The notes under the pieces were generated by a model. It was not told where the DNA came from and did not search any database. It was given only the letters and a program-made list of their open reading frames with translations. Positions 17,637-26,628 of a DNA stretch of 64,000 nucleotides are shown one piece after another. Position 1 is the first letter of the stretch; every line of letters starts with the position of its first letter. The position numbers and the translations under genes were made by a program. Source of the stretch: an uncultured Jannaschia sp. (lineage in GTDB: Bacteria > Pseudomonadota > Alphaproteobacteria > Rhodobacterales > Rhodobacteraceae); contig NZ_CANLTR010000001.1 in NCBI RefSeq assembly GCF_947494055.1, positions 124,001 through 188,000 on the forward strand. The letters are read 5' to 3'.

Positions 17637-18120
17637 TCAGTAAATGGCGTTTCGCATTGAGTCTTCGGTCCGGCCCCGCACCTCGTAGCGCTCCGGCAGC
17701 ATCAGCTTCTGGCCCAGCCGCTCGAGCGGGGCGTCACGCGTGAAGTCCGGCCGATCGGCCGCGTTCTCGAACAGGATGCCACTGCGCGCGCGGAAATAGA
17801 TTTCACCGAAGCACTCCCGGTCGATCGGTGGCGTCCGGTGCGTATCGGCATCGAGCCAATGTGCTCGTCTTGCGCGCTGTTCGGACTCGTCCGTCACGCG
17901 GAAGGCGGCATGGCGAACAGCTTCGGTCCCCTGCCGCTTCTGATTTGGTCCCTCGCGGCGGAAGTAGTCGACGATACGGACCTGCGCCGCGACGGGCATC
18001 GCAAGACACCACCCTTCCCTGCCAGCCTCCCGTTCGAAGGCTCTTATCCATCACGTCGGTGAGGAAGGCGACGTTCGTTTGCGGTGGGTCGGAGATCGTA
18101 ACCCCAAGACGCACGCCCAC
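17637..18120 (-). pseudogene. Remnant of a ring-cleaving dioxygenase (VOC superfamily), C-terminal domain only
   Basis: Two reading frames on the minus strand together spell one VOC domain. The first (about 18120-18003) gives GVTISDPPQTNVAFLTDVMD. After a frameshift near 18000 the second (17999-17637) gives AAQVRIVDYFRREG, VRHAAFRVTDE, RTPPIDRECFGEIYFRARS, GILFENAADRPDF and LGQKLMLPERYEVRG. This order matches the second domain of MhqO/LinE-type ring-cleaving dioxygenases. One metal His (VRHAAF) and the Glu of GILFE remain, but the first domain is absent: no match lies between here and rodA. The frameshift and missing half make it non-functional. Identification is from pattern memory. Confidence 0.6.
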
Positions 18121-18211
18121 GATAAGCGATCCGATCATCGGCAATCTTGTTTTCCGAGGACAGCGTCACCGACAGGAGCCCGCAAGTCCTCTTTCACGAA
18201 GGCACAGCCTG

Positions 18212-19378
18212 TCACCGCCGCAGCAGCCGTCCCTCCCCCTGCATACGCGGCCGGTGGACATGCGCGCTCTGCACCAGGCCGAAGGCCAGCATCAGGACGA
18301 GCATGGCGGACCCGCCGTAGCTCACCAGCGGCAACGGCACCCCGACGACCGGGGCCATGCCCATCACCATCGACATGTTGACCGCGAAGAACAGGAAGAA
18401 CGCGACCGCGATGCCGAGGGTGACCAGCGCCGAGAACCGGTCCTTCATCCTGAGCGCCGCGACGACGCAGAACGCGACGATCAGCAGGTAGAGCGTCAGC
18501 AGCGAGATGCCCCCGATCAGACCGAACTCCTCGGCCAGGGTGGTGAAGATGAAATCGGTATGCTTCTCCGGCAGGAAATTCAGCCGCGCCTGCGTGCCCT
18601 GCATGTAGCCCTTGCCGGTCCAGCCGCCGGAGCCGAGCGCGATCTTGGACTGGGTGATGTGGTAGCCTGCGCCGAGCGGGTCGCTGTCGGGGTCGAGGAA
18701 CGTGTCGATCCGGCGGAACTGGTAATCCTTGATGAGCTGCCACGGCGTGCCGCGCGATTGCAGCACCGCCGTCACAAGACCCACGCCCGCCGCGATGACG
18801 GTCGCGAAATAGGCCCAATGCACGCCGGCGAGGAACATCACCGCCCCGCCCCCGGCGACGAGCAGGATCGACGTGCCGAGGTCGGGCTGCTTGAGGACGA
18901 GGAAGGTCGGGATCAGGATGATGGCGAGCGGCACGATCACCCATTGCGGTCGGCTGACCTTCGTGGCCGGAAGCCAGTCGTAATAGGCCGCGAGCATCAT
19001 CACGAGCGTGACCTTCATCAGCTCCGACGGCTGCAGCCGCATGAAGCCCAGCTCGATCCATCGCTGCGCCCCGCCACCCGTCGATCCGATCAGCTCCACC
19101 GCCACCAGAAGCACGAGCGTGAACGCGTAGAACAGCGCCGAAACGTTGCGCCAGAACCAGATCGGCACCATCCCCACGAGGAACATCAGGGCGAGGCCCA
19201 GGCAGAAGCGTTGCATCTGCGGCTCGGCCCACCGCCAGTCGCCGCCCGCGACCGAATAGAGCACCAGGAACCCGATCGCGGCGACCGCGGTGATGAGCAG
19301 GACAAGCGCCCAGTTCATCGCCAGCACCTTCTGCAACCCCGCCGGCGTGCGCGCGACGTTGTATTCGAGGTAGCTCAT
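18212..19378 (-). CDS. rodA: Rod-shape peptidoglycan glycosyltransferase RodA
   Basis: 388 residues from the ATG at 19378. SEDS-family glycosyltransferase that polymerises lipid II during cell elongation, partnered with PBP2. About ten hydrophobic segments alternate with SEDS signatures: QRWIELGFMRLQPSELMKV, LKQPDLGTSIL (the catalytic Asp region), ITQSKIALGSGGWTGKG, LPEKHTDFIFTTLAEEFG and VGVPLPLVSYGGSAML. The start overlaps the mrdA stop by 4 nt (ATGA). It is the last gene of the mre cluster. Confidence 0.97.
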   Translation of the reverse strand: MSYLEYNVARTPAGLQKVLAMNWALVLLITAVAAIGFLVLYSVAGGDWRWAEPQMQRFCLGLALMFLVGMVPIWFWRNVSALFYAFTLVLLVAVELIGSTGGGAQRWIELGFMRLQPSELMKVTLVMMLAAYYDWLPATKVSRPQWVIVPLAIILIPTFLVLKQPDLGTSILLVAGGGAVMFLAGVHWAYFATVIAAGVGLVTAVLQSRGTPWQLIKDYQFRRIDTFLDPDSDPLGAGYHITQSKIALGSGGWTGKGYMQGTQARLNFLPEKHTDFIFTTLAEEFGLIGGISLLTLYLLIVAFCVVAALRMKDRFSALVTLGIAVAFFLFFAVNMSMVMGMAPVVGVPLPLVSYGGSAMLVLMLAFGLVQSAHVHRPRMQGEGRLLRR

Positions 19379-21315
19379 GCCTTGCCGGTCCCACCCGTTC
19401 GCGCCACGCCGGGATCCAGGTCGAGAGCGGATAGGCGTTCCTCGATCTCGCCGCGCTGTCCGTCGGGATAGGCCTCGAGCGGCGGCAGGCCGCCCGACAG
19501 CGCGTAGAGCATGATGTCGCGGGCAACCGGGGCCGCCACGGCGGAGCCACCGCCGCCATGCTCGACCACGACGGAGACGGCGTATTGCGGATCGTCGTAG
19601 GGGGCGTAGCCCACGAACAGCGCGTGGTCGCGCCGGTCCCACGGCAGGTCCTCGTTCCGGAACACGCCCCGCGCACGCTCGGCCGCGGTGATGTTGCGGA
19701 CCTGGCTGGTGCCGGTCTTGCCCGCCCATTTGATGCCGCCGAGATCGAACCTGGATCGGCCGGCCGTGCCGCCCGAGGCGTTGACGACCTGATACATCCC
19801 GTTCCGCGCCCCGTCGAGCCAGCTGCGCGGCAGGTCGAGCGGACCCTTCACGCCGGACGGCTGCGCGACCCCGTCGACGGATCGTACGAGACGCGGCGAC
19901 ACGTCGAGGCCGCTCGCTACCCGCGCGGTCATCACCGCGAGCTGCAACGGCGAGGTCAGCACGAAGCCCTGCCCGATCGAGGCGTTCAGGCTGTCGCCGA
20001 CCATCCATTCCTCGCCCCGGTTCGTACGCTTCCAGTCGCGGTCGGGGATCAGGCCTTCGCTGACCGAGGTCATCTCGATGTCGTGGCGCACGCCGAGGCC
20101 GAGCTTGCGCGCCATCGCCGCGATCCGGTCGATGCCCGCACGCTGCGCCATCTCGTAGTAGAACACGTCGCAGCTCTCGCGCAGCGAGCCGGCGATGTCG
20201 ACGCGGCCGTGGCCGCCGCGCTTCCAGCAATGGAACCGGCGGTTCGAGATCGACGTGTAGCCGCCGCAATAGACGGTCTCGTTCGCCCCGATCTCTCCGG
20301 CCTCGAGCGCCGCGAGCAGGGTGACGAGCTTGAAGGTGGAGCCCGGTGGATAGAGCCCCTGCACGATCTTGTTGTGCAGCGGCCGATGGTCGTTGTCGCG
20401 CAGCCGGGCGTAATCGGGAACGCTGATCCCCTCGACGAACAGGTTGGGATCGTAGCTCGGGCTGCTGACCGCGGCGAGGATGTCGCCGTTGCGCACGTCC
20501 ATGACCACGGCCGAGGCGCTTTCCTGCCCCAGCCGCGCCTGCGTGAAGTTCTGCAGGCCCGCATCGAGGGTCAGCTGCACGTCGGCGCCCTTGCCGCTCT
20601 CGGTCCGGCCAAGCTCGCGCATGATGCGGCCGGCCGCATTCTGCTCCACCCGTCGGGCCCCGGCGCGACCGCGCAGCACGCTCTCGAGCTGCCGTTCGGC
20701 CCCGATCTTGCCGATCTGGAACTGCGGCGTCTGCAGGAGGGGATCGACCTCCACGGCCTCCGCGATGTCGCGCTCGGAGACGCGGCCGACATAGCCGATC
20801 ACATGGGCGTAGTCGGGGCCGAGCGGATAGACCCGGCTCAGGCCGACCTCGGGCGTGATGCCGGGTAGCGCGGGGACGTTGACCGCGATCGCCGAGAGCT
20901 CCTCCCAGGAGAGCCGGTCGGCGAGCGTCACCGCCTGATGCGGGCGTCGGTCCATCTCGCGCAGGGCCCGCTGCAACTCCTCCTCGTCGAGCCGCACTAG
21001 GCTGCGCAGGTGGTCGATCACCGCAGGCACGTCGTCGGCATCCTCGCGGATCATGCTGACGCGGTAGATCTGTTCGTTGCCGGCGAGCGGCACGCCGTTG
21101 CGGTCGTAGATGACGCCGCGCGCCGGGGCGATGAGGCGGACCTTGATCCGGTTCTCCTCGGCCAGCAACAGGAACTCGTCGGCCTGATCGACCTGCAGGT
21201 GCCGCATCCGCGCGAAGAGGAGAGCGCCGAAGGCGAGCTGCCCGCCGCCCGCGATCAGCGCCCGTCGCGAGATGCGGCGGGCCGAGAGGGTCATGTCCTG
21301 CGGGCTGCGCTTCAT
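19375..21315 (-). CDS. mrdA: Penicillin-binding protein 2 (transpeptidase)
   Basis: 646 residues from the ATG at 21315 with GGAG 9 nt upstream; a GTG seven codons earlier is possible but lacks a ribosome-binding site. Class B PBP that crosslinks peptidoglycan in the elongasome. A single N-terminal membrane anchor (about 15-35, following RRISRRALIAGGGQ) precedes the pedestal domain with RGVIYDRNGVPLA. The transpeptidase motifs are STFK in YPPGSTFKLV, SCD in RESCDVFY and KTGT in KWAGKTGTSQV. It ends with a 4-nt overlap onto rodA, its functional partner. Confidence 0.97.
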   Translation of the reverse strand: MKRSPQDMTLSARRISRRALIAGGGQLAFGALLFARMRHLQVDQADEFLLLAEENRIKVRLIAPARGVIYDRNGVPLAGNEQIYRVSMIREDADDVPAVIDHLRSLVRLDEEELQRALREMDRRPHQAVTLADRLSWEELSAIAVNVPALPGITPEVGLSRVYPLGPDYAHVIGYVGRVSERDIAEAVEVDPLLQTPQFQIGKIGAERQLESVLRGRAGARRVEQNAAGRIMRELGRTESGKGADVQLTLDAGLQNFTQARLGQESASAVVMDVRNGDILAAVSSPSYDPNLFVEGISVPDYARLRDNDHRPLHNKIVQGLYPPGSTFKLVTLLAALEAGEIGANETVYCGGYTSISNRRFHCWKRGGHGRVDIAGSLRESCDVFYYEMAQRAGIDRIAAMARKLGLGVRHDIEMTSVSEGLIPDRDWKRTNRGEEWMVGDSLNASIGQGFVLTSPLQLAVMTARVASGLDVSPRLVRSVDGVAQPSGVKGPLDLPRSWLDGARNGMYQVVNASGGTAGRSRFDLGGIKWAGKTGTSQVRNITAAERARGVFRNEDLPWDRRDHALFVGYAPYDDPQYAVSVVVEHGGGGSAVAAPVARDIMLYALSGGLPPLEAYPDGQRGEIEERLSALDLDPGVARTGGTGKA

Positions 21316-21351
21316 GTCCGTGATCTCCGGGGGCACCGGACCGGGGGGCGG

Positions 21352-21879
21352 TCAGGCGCGGCTTCCGAGGCTGTCCAGTTCACCGGGGGCGAGCCGGCGA
21401 ACCCCGACCACCTCCGAAACTAATGCGACTCCGGGGTAAAACACAATCGTTGCCAAGGCGTGCAGGGCTTGGCCGTGGACCGGCGGCGTCTCGGCAAGAA
21501 GCAGAACGAGGGCGAGATGGTTGGCCACGAACACGGCCACGATCCCGCCCGCGACGAGGAAGAGCTCGGACCCGAAGGGCAGCGCTTCGGCGTGGTCCAC
21601 GCGCCGGCGCAGATATTCCGACAGCAGGAGCACGAGCAGCGTCCAGAGCCCCAGCGGCCGCAGCAGGAGCGCGTCGTCCAGCAGCAGCAGCGGCAGGAGC
21701 AGCCAGACCGGCACGTAATCCGGCCGCCGCAGCACCCAGGCGGCGGTCAGGCAGACCATCAGCTCCGGTCCCGGCCAGGCCCGCTCGCCCACGCCGAAGG
21801 GCACGAGCGCGAAGAACAGGATGCCCGCGGAGAGGACGACGAACGTGACGCGGTAGCCCCAGACCGGACGCGCCGCCAT
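21352..21879 (-). CDS. mreD: Rod-shape determining protein MreD
   Basis: 175 residues, start ATG at 21879, 1 nt after the mreC stop. Small inner-membrane protein with about five hydrophobic segments, leucine-rich (VWLLLPLLLLDDALLLRPLG, WTLLVLLLSEYLR), as expected for MreD, which links MreB and MreC to the PBP2/RodA synthases. Sequence identity in this family is low, so the call rests on length, topology and exact operon position between mreC and mrdA. Confidence 0.9.
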   Translation of the reverse strand: MAARPVWGYRVTFVVLSAGILFFALVPFGVGERAWPGPELMVCLTAAWVLRRPDYVPVWLLLPLLLLDDALLLRPLGLWTLLVLLLSEYLRRRVDHAEALPFGSELFLVAGGIVAVFVANHLALVLLLAETPPVHGQALHALATIVFYPGVALVSEVVGVRRLAPGELDSLGSRA

Positions 21880-21880
21880 C

Positions 21881-22780
21881 TCAGCCCCCGTTCGCCGGCG
21901 CCGGCGGGCCCTGCGCGGGAGCCGGCGCGGGGACGAGGATCGTGCCGGACGTGTCGATCCCCGGCGCCTCGCGGGTCCTGAGCACGCGCAGGAACTCGAG
22001 CCGCGACGTGTCGGCCGCCAGCCGGACGCGCAGCCGGCCGTCCGCCCCGCGCACGACTTGTCCGACCGTCAGGTCGGGGGGAAACACGCCGCCATCGCCC
22101 GAGGTCACGATCCGGTCGCCGGCGCGCACGTCCTCGGGGTTCTCCACGAAGTCGAGCGCCGGCGCGGAGGTCGTGTCGCCCGCGAGGATGGCCCGCTTGC
22201 CGGCGGGCTCGATCGTGACCGGGATGCGGCTGTTGCCGTCGGTAAGCAGGAGCACGCGCGAGGTCCGCGCACCCACGCCCGAGATCCGCCCGACGAGGCC
22301 CAGCCCGTCCATCGCTGCCCAGCCGTCGCGGATGCCGTCCTCGGCGCCGATGTTGAGCAGCACCGAGCGCCGGAACGGCGAGCCGGAATCGGTCAGCACG
22401 ACGCCCGTGACGTAGGTCAGCTCCGGCGACAGGCGCACCTTGTTGAGGTCGAGGAGCCGGGCATTCTCCTGCTCGAGCTGGATCGCCGCCTCGCGCCAGG
22501 ACTTCATCTGCTGCAATTCGCGGCGGAGTTCGCGGTTCTGCTCGTAGACCCGCGCGTAGCCTTCGAAATCCTCGATCAGCCGGCCCGCCCAGGTGACCGG
22601 GACCAGCGCCCATTCCATGTTGGGCACGACCCGGTCAACGATCGCCGCGCGGATGCCCTCGGCGCGCGGATTGTCGATCCGCCAGAGCAGCACGAGCAGG
22701 AGCAGCAGGACGCAGGCGATCGTGACGAACAACCGCCGCAGGGGCCGGGTGTAGACGTCCTCGCTGCGCCCGCGCGCCAT
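21881..22780 (-). CDS. mreC: Rod-shape determining protein MreC
   Basis: 299 residues. One N-terminal membrane segment (about 15-33, LFVTIACVLLLLLVLLW), a periplasmic coiled coil (YEQNRELRRELQQM then REAAIQLEQENARLLDL), then the two beta-barrel domains with VVLTDSGSPFRRSVLLNIG, GRISGVGARTSRVLLLTD and VTSGDGGVFPPDLTVGQV. The C-terminal tail is proline/alanine-rich. It scaffolds PBP2 activation in the periplasm. It starts 7 nt after the mreB stop. Confidence 0.96.
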   Translation of the reverse strand: MARGRSEDVYTRPLRRLFVTIACVLLLLLVLLWRIDNPRAEGIRAAIVDRVVPNMEWALVPVTWAGRLIEDFEGYARVYEQNRELRRELQQMKSWREAAIQLEQENARLLDLNKVRLSPELTYVTGVVLTDSGSPFRRSVLLNIGAEDGIRDGWAAMDGLGLVGRISGVGARTSRVLLLTDGNSRIPVTIEPAGKRAILAGDTTSAPALDFVENPEDVRAGDRIVTSGDGGVFPPDLTVGQVVRGADGRLRVRLAADTSRLEFLRVLRTREAPGIDTSGTILVPAPAPAQGPPAPANGG

Positions 22781-22787
22781 CCGGCTC

Positions 22788-24152
<1,365 letters not shown>

Positions 24153-25730
24153 TCAGCCCACATCCTTGTAGCTGATCTCCCGTCCGTCCGTGCCGCCCTT
24201 CTCGCGGCGCATGAGCAGGCGGTTCAACGCGTTCACGTAGGCGCGCACGCTGGCGACCACGGTGTCGGTGTCGGCGGACTGGCCGGTGACGATGCGGCCG
24301 TCCTCCTCCATCCGCACGGTCACGGTGGCTTGCGCGTCGGTGCCCTCGGTCACCGCGGAAACCTGGTAGAGCTGCAATCTGGCGCCGTGCGTGACCAGCA
24401 TCTTGACCGCGTTGAAGGCCGCGTCCACCGGGCCGTCGCCGGTGGCCTGCGCCTCCTGCGGGCTGCCGTCGATGCTCAGGCGCAGCGACGCTTCCTGCGG
24501 GCCCTCGGTGCCGCAGACGACGCGCAGGTGCTCGACCCGGATGCGATCCTCCGCCTGCCGCTCCTCGACCTGCATCAGCGCGACGAGGTCCTCGTCGTAG
24601 ACCTCCTTCTTTCGGTCGGCGAGCGCCTTGAAGCGCACGAACACGTCGGCCATCTGGTTGTCGGCCAGCTCGTAGCCCAGCTCCTTAAGCTTGGAGCGCA
24701 GCGCCGCGCGACCCGAATGCTTGCCCAGCACCAGCGAGGTCGCCGTCAGGCCGACATCCTCGGGCCGCATGATCTCGAAGGTCTCGGCGTTCTTCAGCAT
24801 CCCGTCCTGATGGATGCCGCTCTCGTGGGCGAAGGCGTTCTTGCCGACGATGGCCTTGTTGAACTGCACCGGAAAGCCAGAGACGGAGGCCACGCGCCGC
24901 GAGATCGCCATCAACTTCGTGGCGTCGATGCCCGTCGTGAAGGGGATGATGTCGTGGCGGACCTTCATCGCCATCACGACCTCCTCGAGCGCGGTGTTGC
25001 CCGCCCGTTCGCCCAGCCCGTTGATCGTGCACTCGATCTGCCGCGCGCCCCCCTCGACGGCGGCCAGGCTGTTGGCCGTCGCCATGCCGAGGTCGTTGTG
25101 GCAATGCGTGGCGAAAATCACGTCCCCGGCCCCCGGCACTTCCGCGATCAGGCGGCGTATCAGTTCCGCGCTCTCGTTGGGCGCGGTGTAGCCTACGGTG
25201 TCGGGAATGTTGATCGTCGTGGCGCCGGCGCGGATGGCGATCCCGACCACGCGGGCGAGGTAGTCCCACTCGGTCCGCGTCGCGTCCATCGGCGACCATT
25301 GGACGTTGTCGCAGAGGTTGCGCGCATGCGTCACCGTCTCGTGGATGCGCTCGGCCATCTCGTCCTGCGTCAAGTTCGGGATGGCGCGATGCAGCGGCGA
25401 GGTGCCGATGAAGGTGTGGATGCGGGGCGATCTCGCGTGCCGCACCGCCTCCCAGCAACGGTCGATGTCGCGGAGGTTCGCGCGCGCCAGGCCACAGATC
25501 GTGGCCCCTTTGGCGGCCTTCGCGATCTCGGAAACGGCGGCGAAATCGCCTTCGGAGGCGATCGGGAAGCCCGCCTCGATCACGTCCACGCCCATCTCGT
25601 CGAGCATGGTGGCGATCTCCAGCTTCTCCTCGTGGGTCATCGTCGCGCCGGGCGATTGCTCGCCGTCGCGCAGCGTCGTGTCGAAGATGATGACGCGGTC
25701 GGCGCCGTGGTTCAGTTCGGGATTCGTCAT
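24153..25730 (-). CDS. leuA: 2-isopropylmalate synthase
   Basis: 525 residues from the ATG at 25730 (MTNPELNHGADRVIIFDTTL), with AAGGA 8 nt upstream; a longer frame adds an arginine-rich stretch. It condenses acetyl-CoA with 2-ketoisovalerate, the first committed step of leucine synthesis. The TIM barrel shows FDTTLRDGEQSPG, GLARANLRDIDR, THCHNDLGMATANSLA (metal HxH) and NGLGERAGNTALEEVVM. The C-terminal LeuA allosteric domain follows (LRLSIDGSPQEAQATGDGPV, with YVNALNRLL near the end). A leucine-rich leader peptide gene lies 70 nt upstream. Confidence 0.98.
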   Translation of the reverse strand: MTNPELNHGADRVIIFDTTLRDGEQSPGATMTHEEKLEIATMLDEMGVDVIEAGFPIASEGDFAAVSEIAKAAKGATICGLARANLRDIDRCWEAVRHARSPRIHTFIGTSPLHRAIPNLTQDEMAERIHETVTHARNLCDNVQWSPMDATRTEWDYLARVVGIAIRAGATTINIPDTVGYTAPNESAELIRRLIAEVPGAGDVIFATHCHNDLGMATANSLAAVEGGARQIECTINGLGERAGNTALEEVVMAMKVRHDIIPFTTGIDATKLMAISRRVASVSGFPVQFNKAIVGKNAFAHESGIHQDGMLKNAETFEIMRPEDVGLTATSLVLGKHSGRAALRSKLKELGYELADNQMADVFVRFKALADRKKEVYDEDLVALMQVEERQAEDRIRVEHLRVVCGTEGPQEASLRLSIDGSPQEAQATGDGPVDAAFNAVKMLVTHGARLQLYQVSAVTEGTDAQATVTVRMEEDGRIVTGQSADTDTVVASVRAYVNALNRLLMRREKGGTDGREISYKDVG

Positions 25731-25752
25731 GGCTCTGATCCTTTGTTTCGGT

Positions 25753-25821
25753 CTTCTTCGGCGCTGCGTCACTCCCGAGCGGTCGCGCCGGATGGCACGC
25801 TCAGGAGCGGCTAAGAAGAAG
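25753..25821 (-). promoter_or_regulatory. Putative attenuation element of leuA
   Basis: The CTTCTTC run inside the leader's Leu codons (minus strand, complement of 25815-25821) is perfectly complementary to GAAGAAG (complement of 25753-25759), 15 nt before the leuA AAGGA. Between them GGCGC and GCGCC could also pair. There is no T-tract, so control at translation initiation or by Rho is more likely than intrinsic termination. Confidence 0.5.
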
Positions 25822-25845
25822 GTCCGTGATCAGGATCGTCGTCAT
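25801..25845 (-). CDS. Leucine leader peptide of leuA
   Basis: 14 residues: MTTILITDLLLSRS, then TGA. It holds four Leu and two Ile codons, with three consecutive CTT codons, which are uncommon in this CTG/CTC-using genome. No Shine-Dalgarno is visible; instead a -10 TATCCT ends 7 nt before the ATG, so the transcript would start at or next to the A of ATG (leaderless). It resembles branched-chain leader peptides whose ribosome stalling signals leucine starvation. It lies 70 nt before leuA on the same strand. Confidence 0.6.
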   Translation of the reverse strand: MTTILITDLLLSRS

Positions 25846-25852
25846 GGGCGGC

Positions 25853-25880
25853 AGGATAGCCGGATTGCGGATGATGTGAA
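25853..25880 (-). promoter_or_regulatory. Promoter of the leuA leader transcript
   Basis: Minus strand TTCACA (25880-25875), 16-nt spacer, TATCCT (25858-25853). The start of transcription would fall at about 25845, the A of the leader ATG. Confidence 0.5.
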
Positions 25881-25977
25881 GGCCCTTTTTCGGAAACCGT
25901 CGGGATCGGCGGGGTGCGACGCGGCGGCACCCCCGGCCCCTCTGGACCAGGCGCCCGCCGCGTGCAGTATGGCCGGC

Positions 25978-26628
25978 ATGGACCACGCCATCGTCTTCGG
26001 AGCCTCGGGCGGGATCGGCGCCGCGCTCGCCGACCACCTCGCCACCAGCCACGACGTCACGCGGATCAGCCGGCGGGAGGACGGGCTCGACGTGACCGAC
26101 GAGACATCGGTCGCCTATGTCGTCGGCCGGCTCGACCGGCCCGTGGACCTCGTCTTCGTCGCCACCGGCATTCTCACGCCCGAAGGTCACGCGCCGGAGA
26201 AATCACTCGACGCGGTCGGGGCGACGGCGATGGCGCAGACCTTCGCCGTCAACGCCATCGGCCCCGCCCTCCTCCTGCGCCACATCGCGCCGAAGCTGTC
26301 GCAGACGGCGCGCGTCGGCGTGCTGACCGCGCGCGTGGGCTCGATCGGCGACAACCGGATCGGCGGCTGGTACAGCTACCGCGCGTCGAAGGCCGCCGCC
26401 AATCAGGTCGTGCACGGCGCGGCCATCGAGATCGGGCGCAAGCGCAAGCAGGCGGTCGTGGTCGCCCTCCATCCCGGCACCGTCGAGACGCCCTTCACGG
26501 AGGGTTACGTGGCCCCGAAGGTGGCCCCGTCGGAGGCGGCGGAAAACCTCGTGCGCGTCCTGTCCTCGCTCACGCCCGAGCAGACGGGCGGCTTCTTCGA
26601 TTATGCGGGCCACGCGATCGAATGGTGA
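25978..26628 (+). CDS. Short-chain dehydrogenase/reductase, CsgA-like
   Basis: 216 residues from the ATG at 25978; another ATG three codons earlier is equally possible, and neither has a clear ribosome-binding site. The N-terminal HAIVFGASGGIGAALADHLA is the NAD(P)-binding Rossmann loop. The catalytic Tyr and Lys are in GGWYSYRASKAAANQVV, with VALHPGTVETPFT as the cofactor-side loop. It resembles the CsgA-like SDR subgroup that in many alphaproteobacteria sits beside photolyase genes. The stop overlaps the photolyase start by 7 nt, which implies coexpression. The substrate is unknown. Confidence 0.85.
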   Translation: MDHAIVFGASGGIGAALADHLATSHDVTRISRREDGLDVTDETSVAYVVGRLDRPVDLVFVATGILTPEGHAPEKSLDAVGATAMAQTFAVNAIGPALLLRHIAPKLSQTARVGVLTARVGSIGDNRIGGWYSYRASKAAANQVVHGAAIEIGRKRKQAVVVALHPGTVETPFTEGYVAPKVAPSEAAENLVRVLSSLTPEQTGGFFDYAGHAIEW

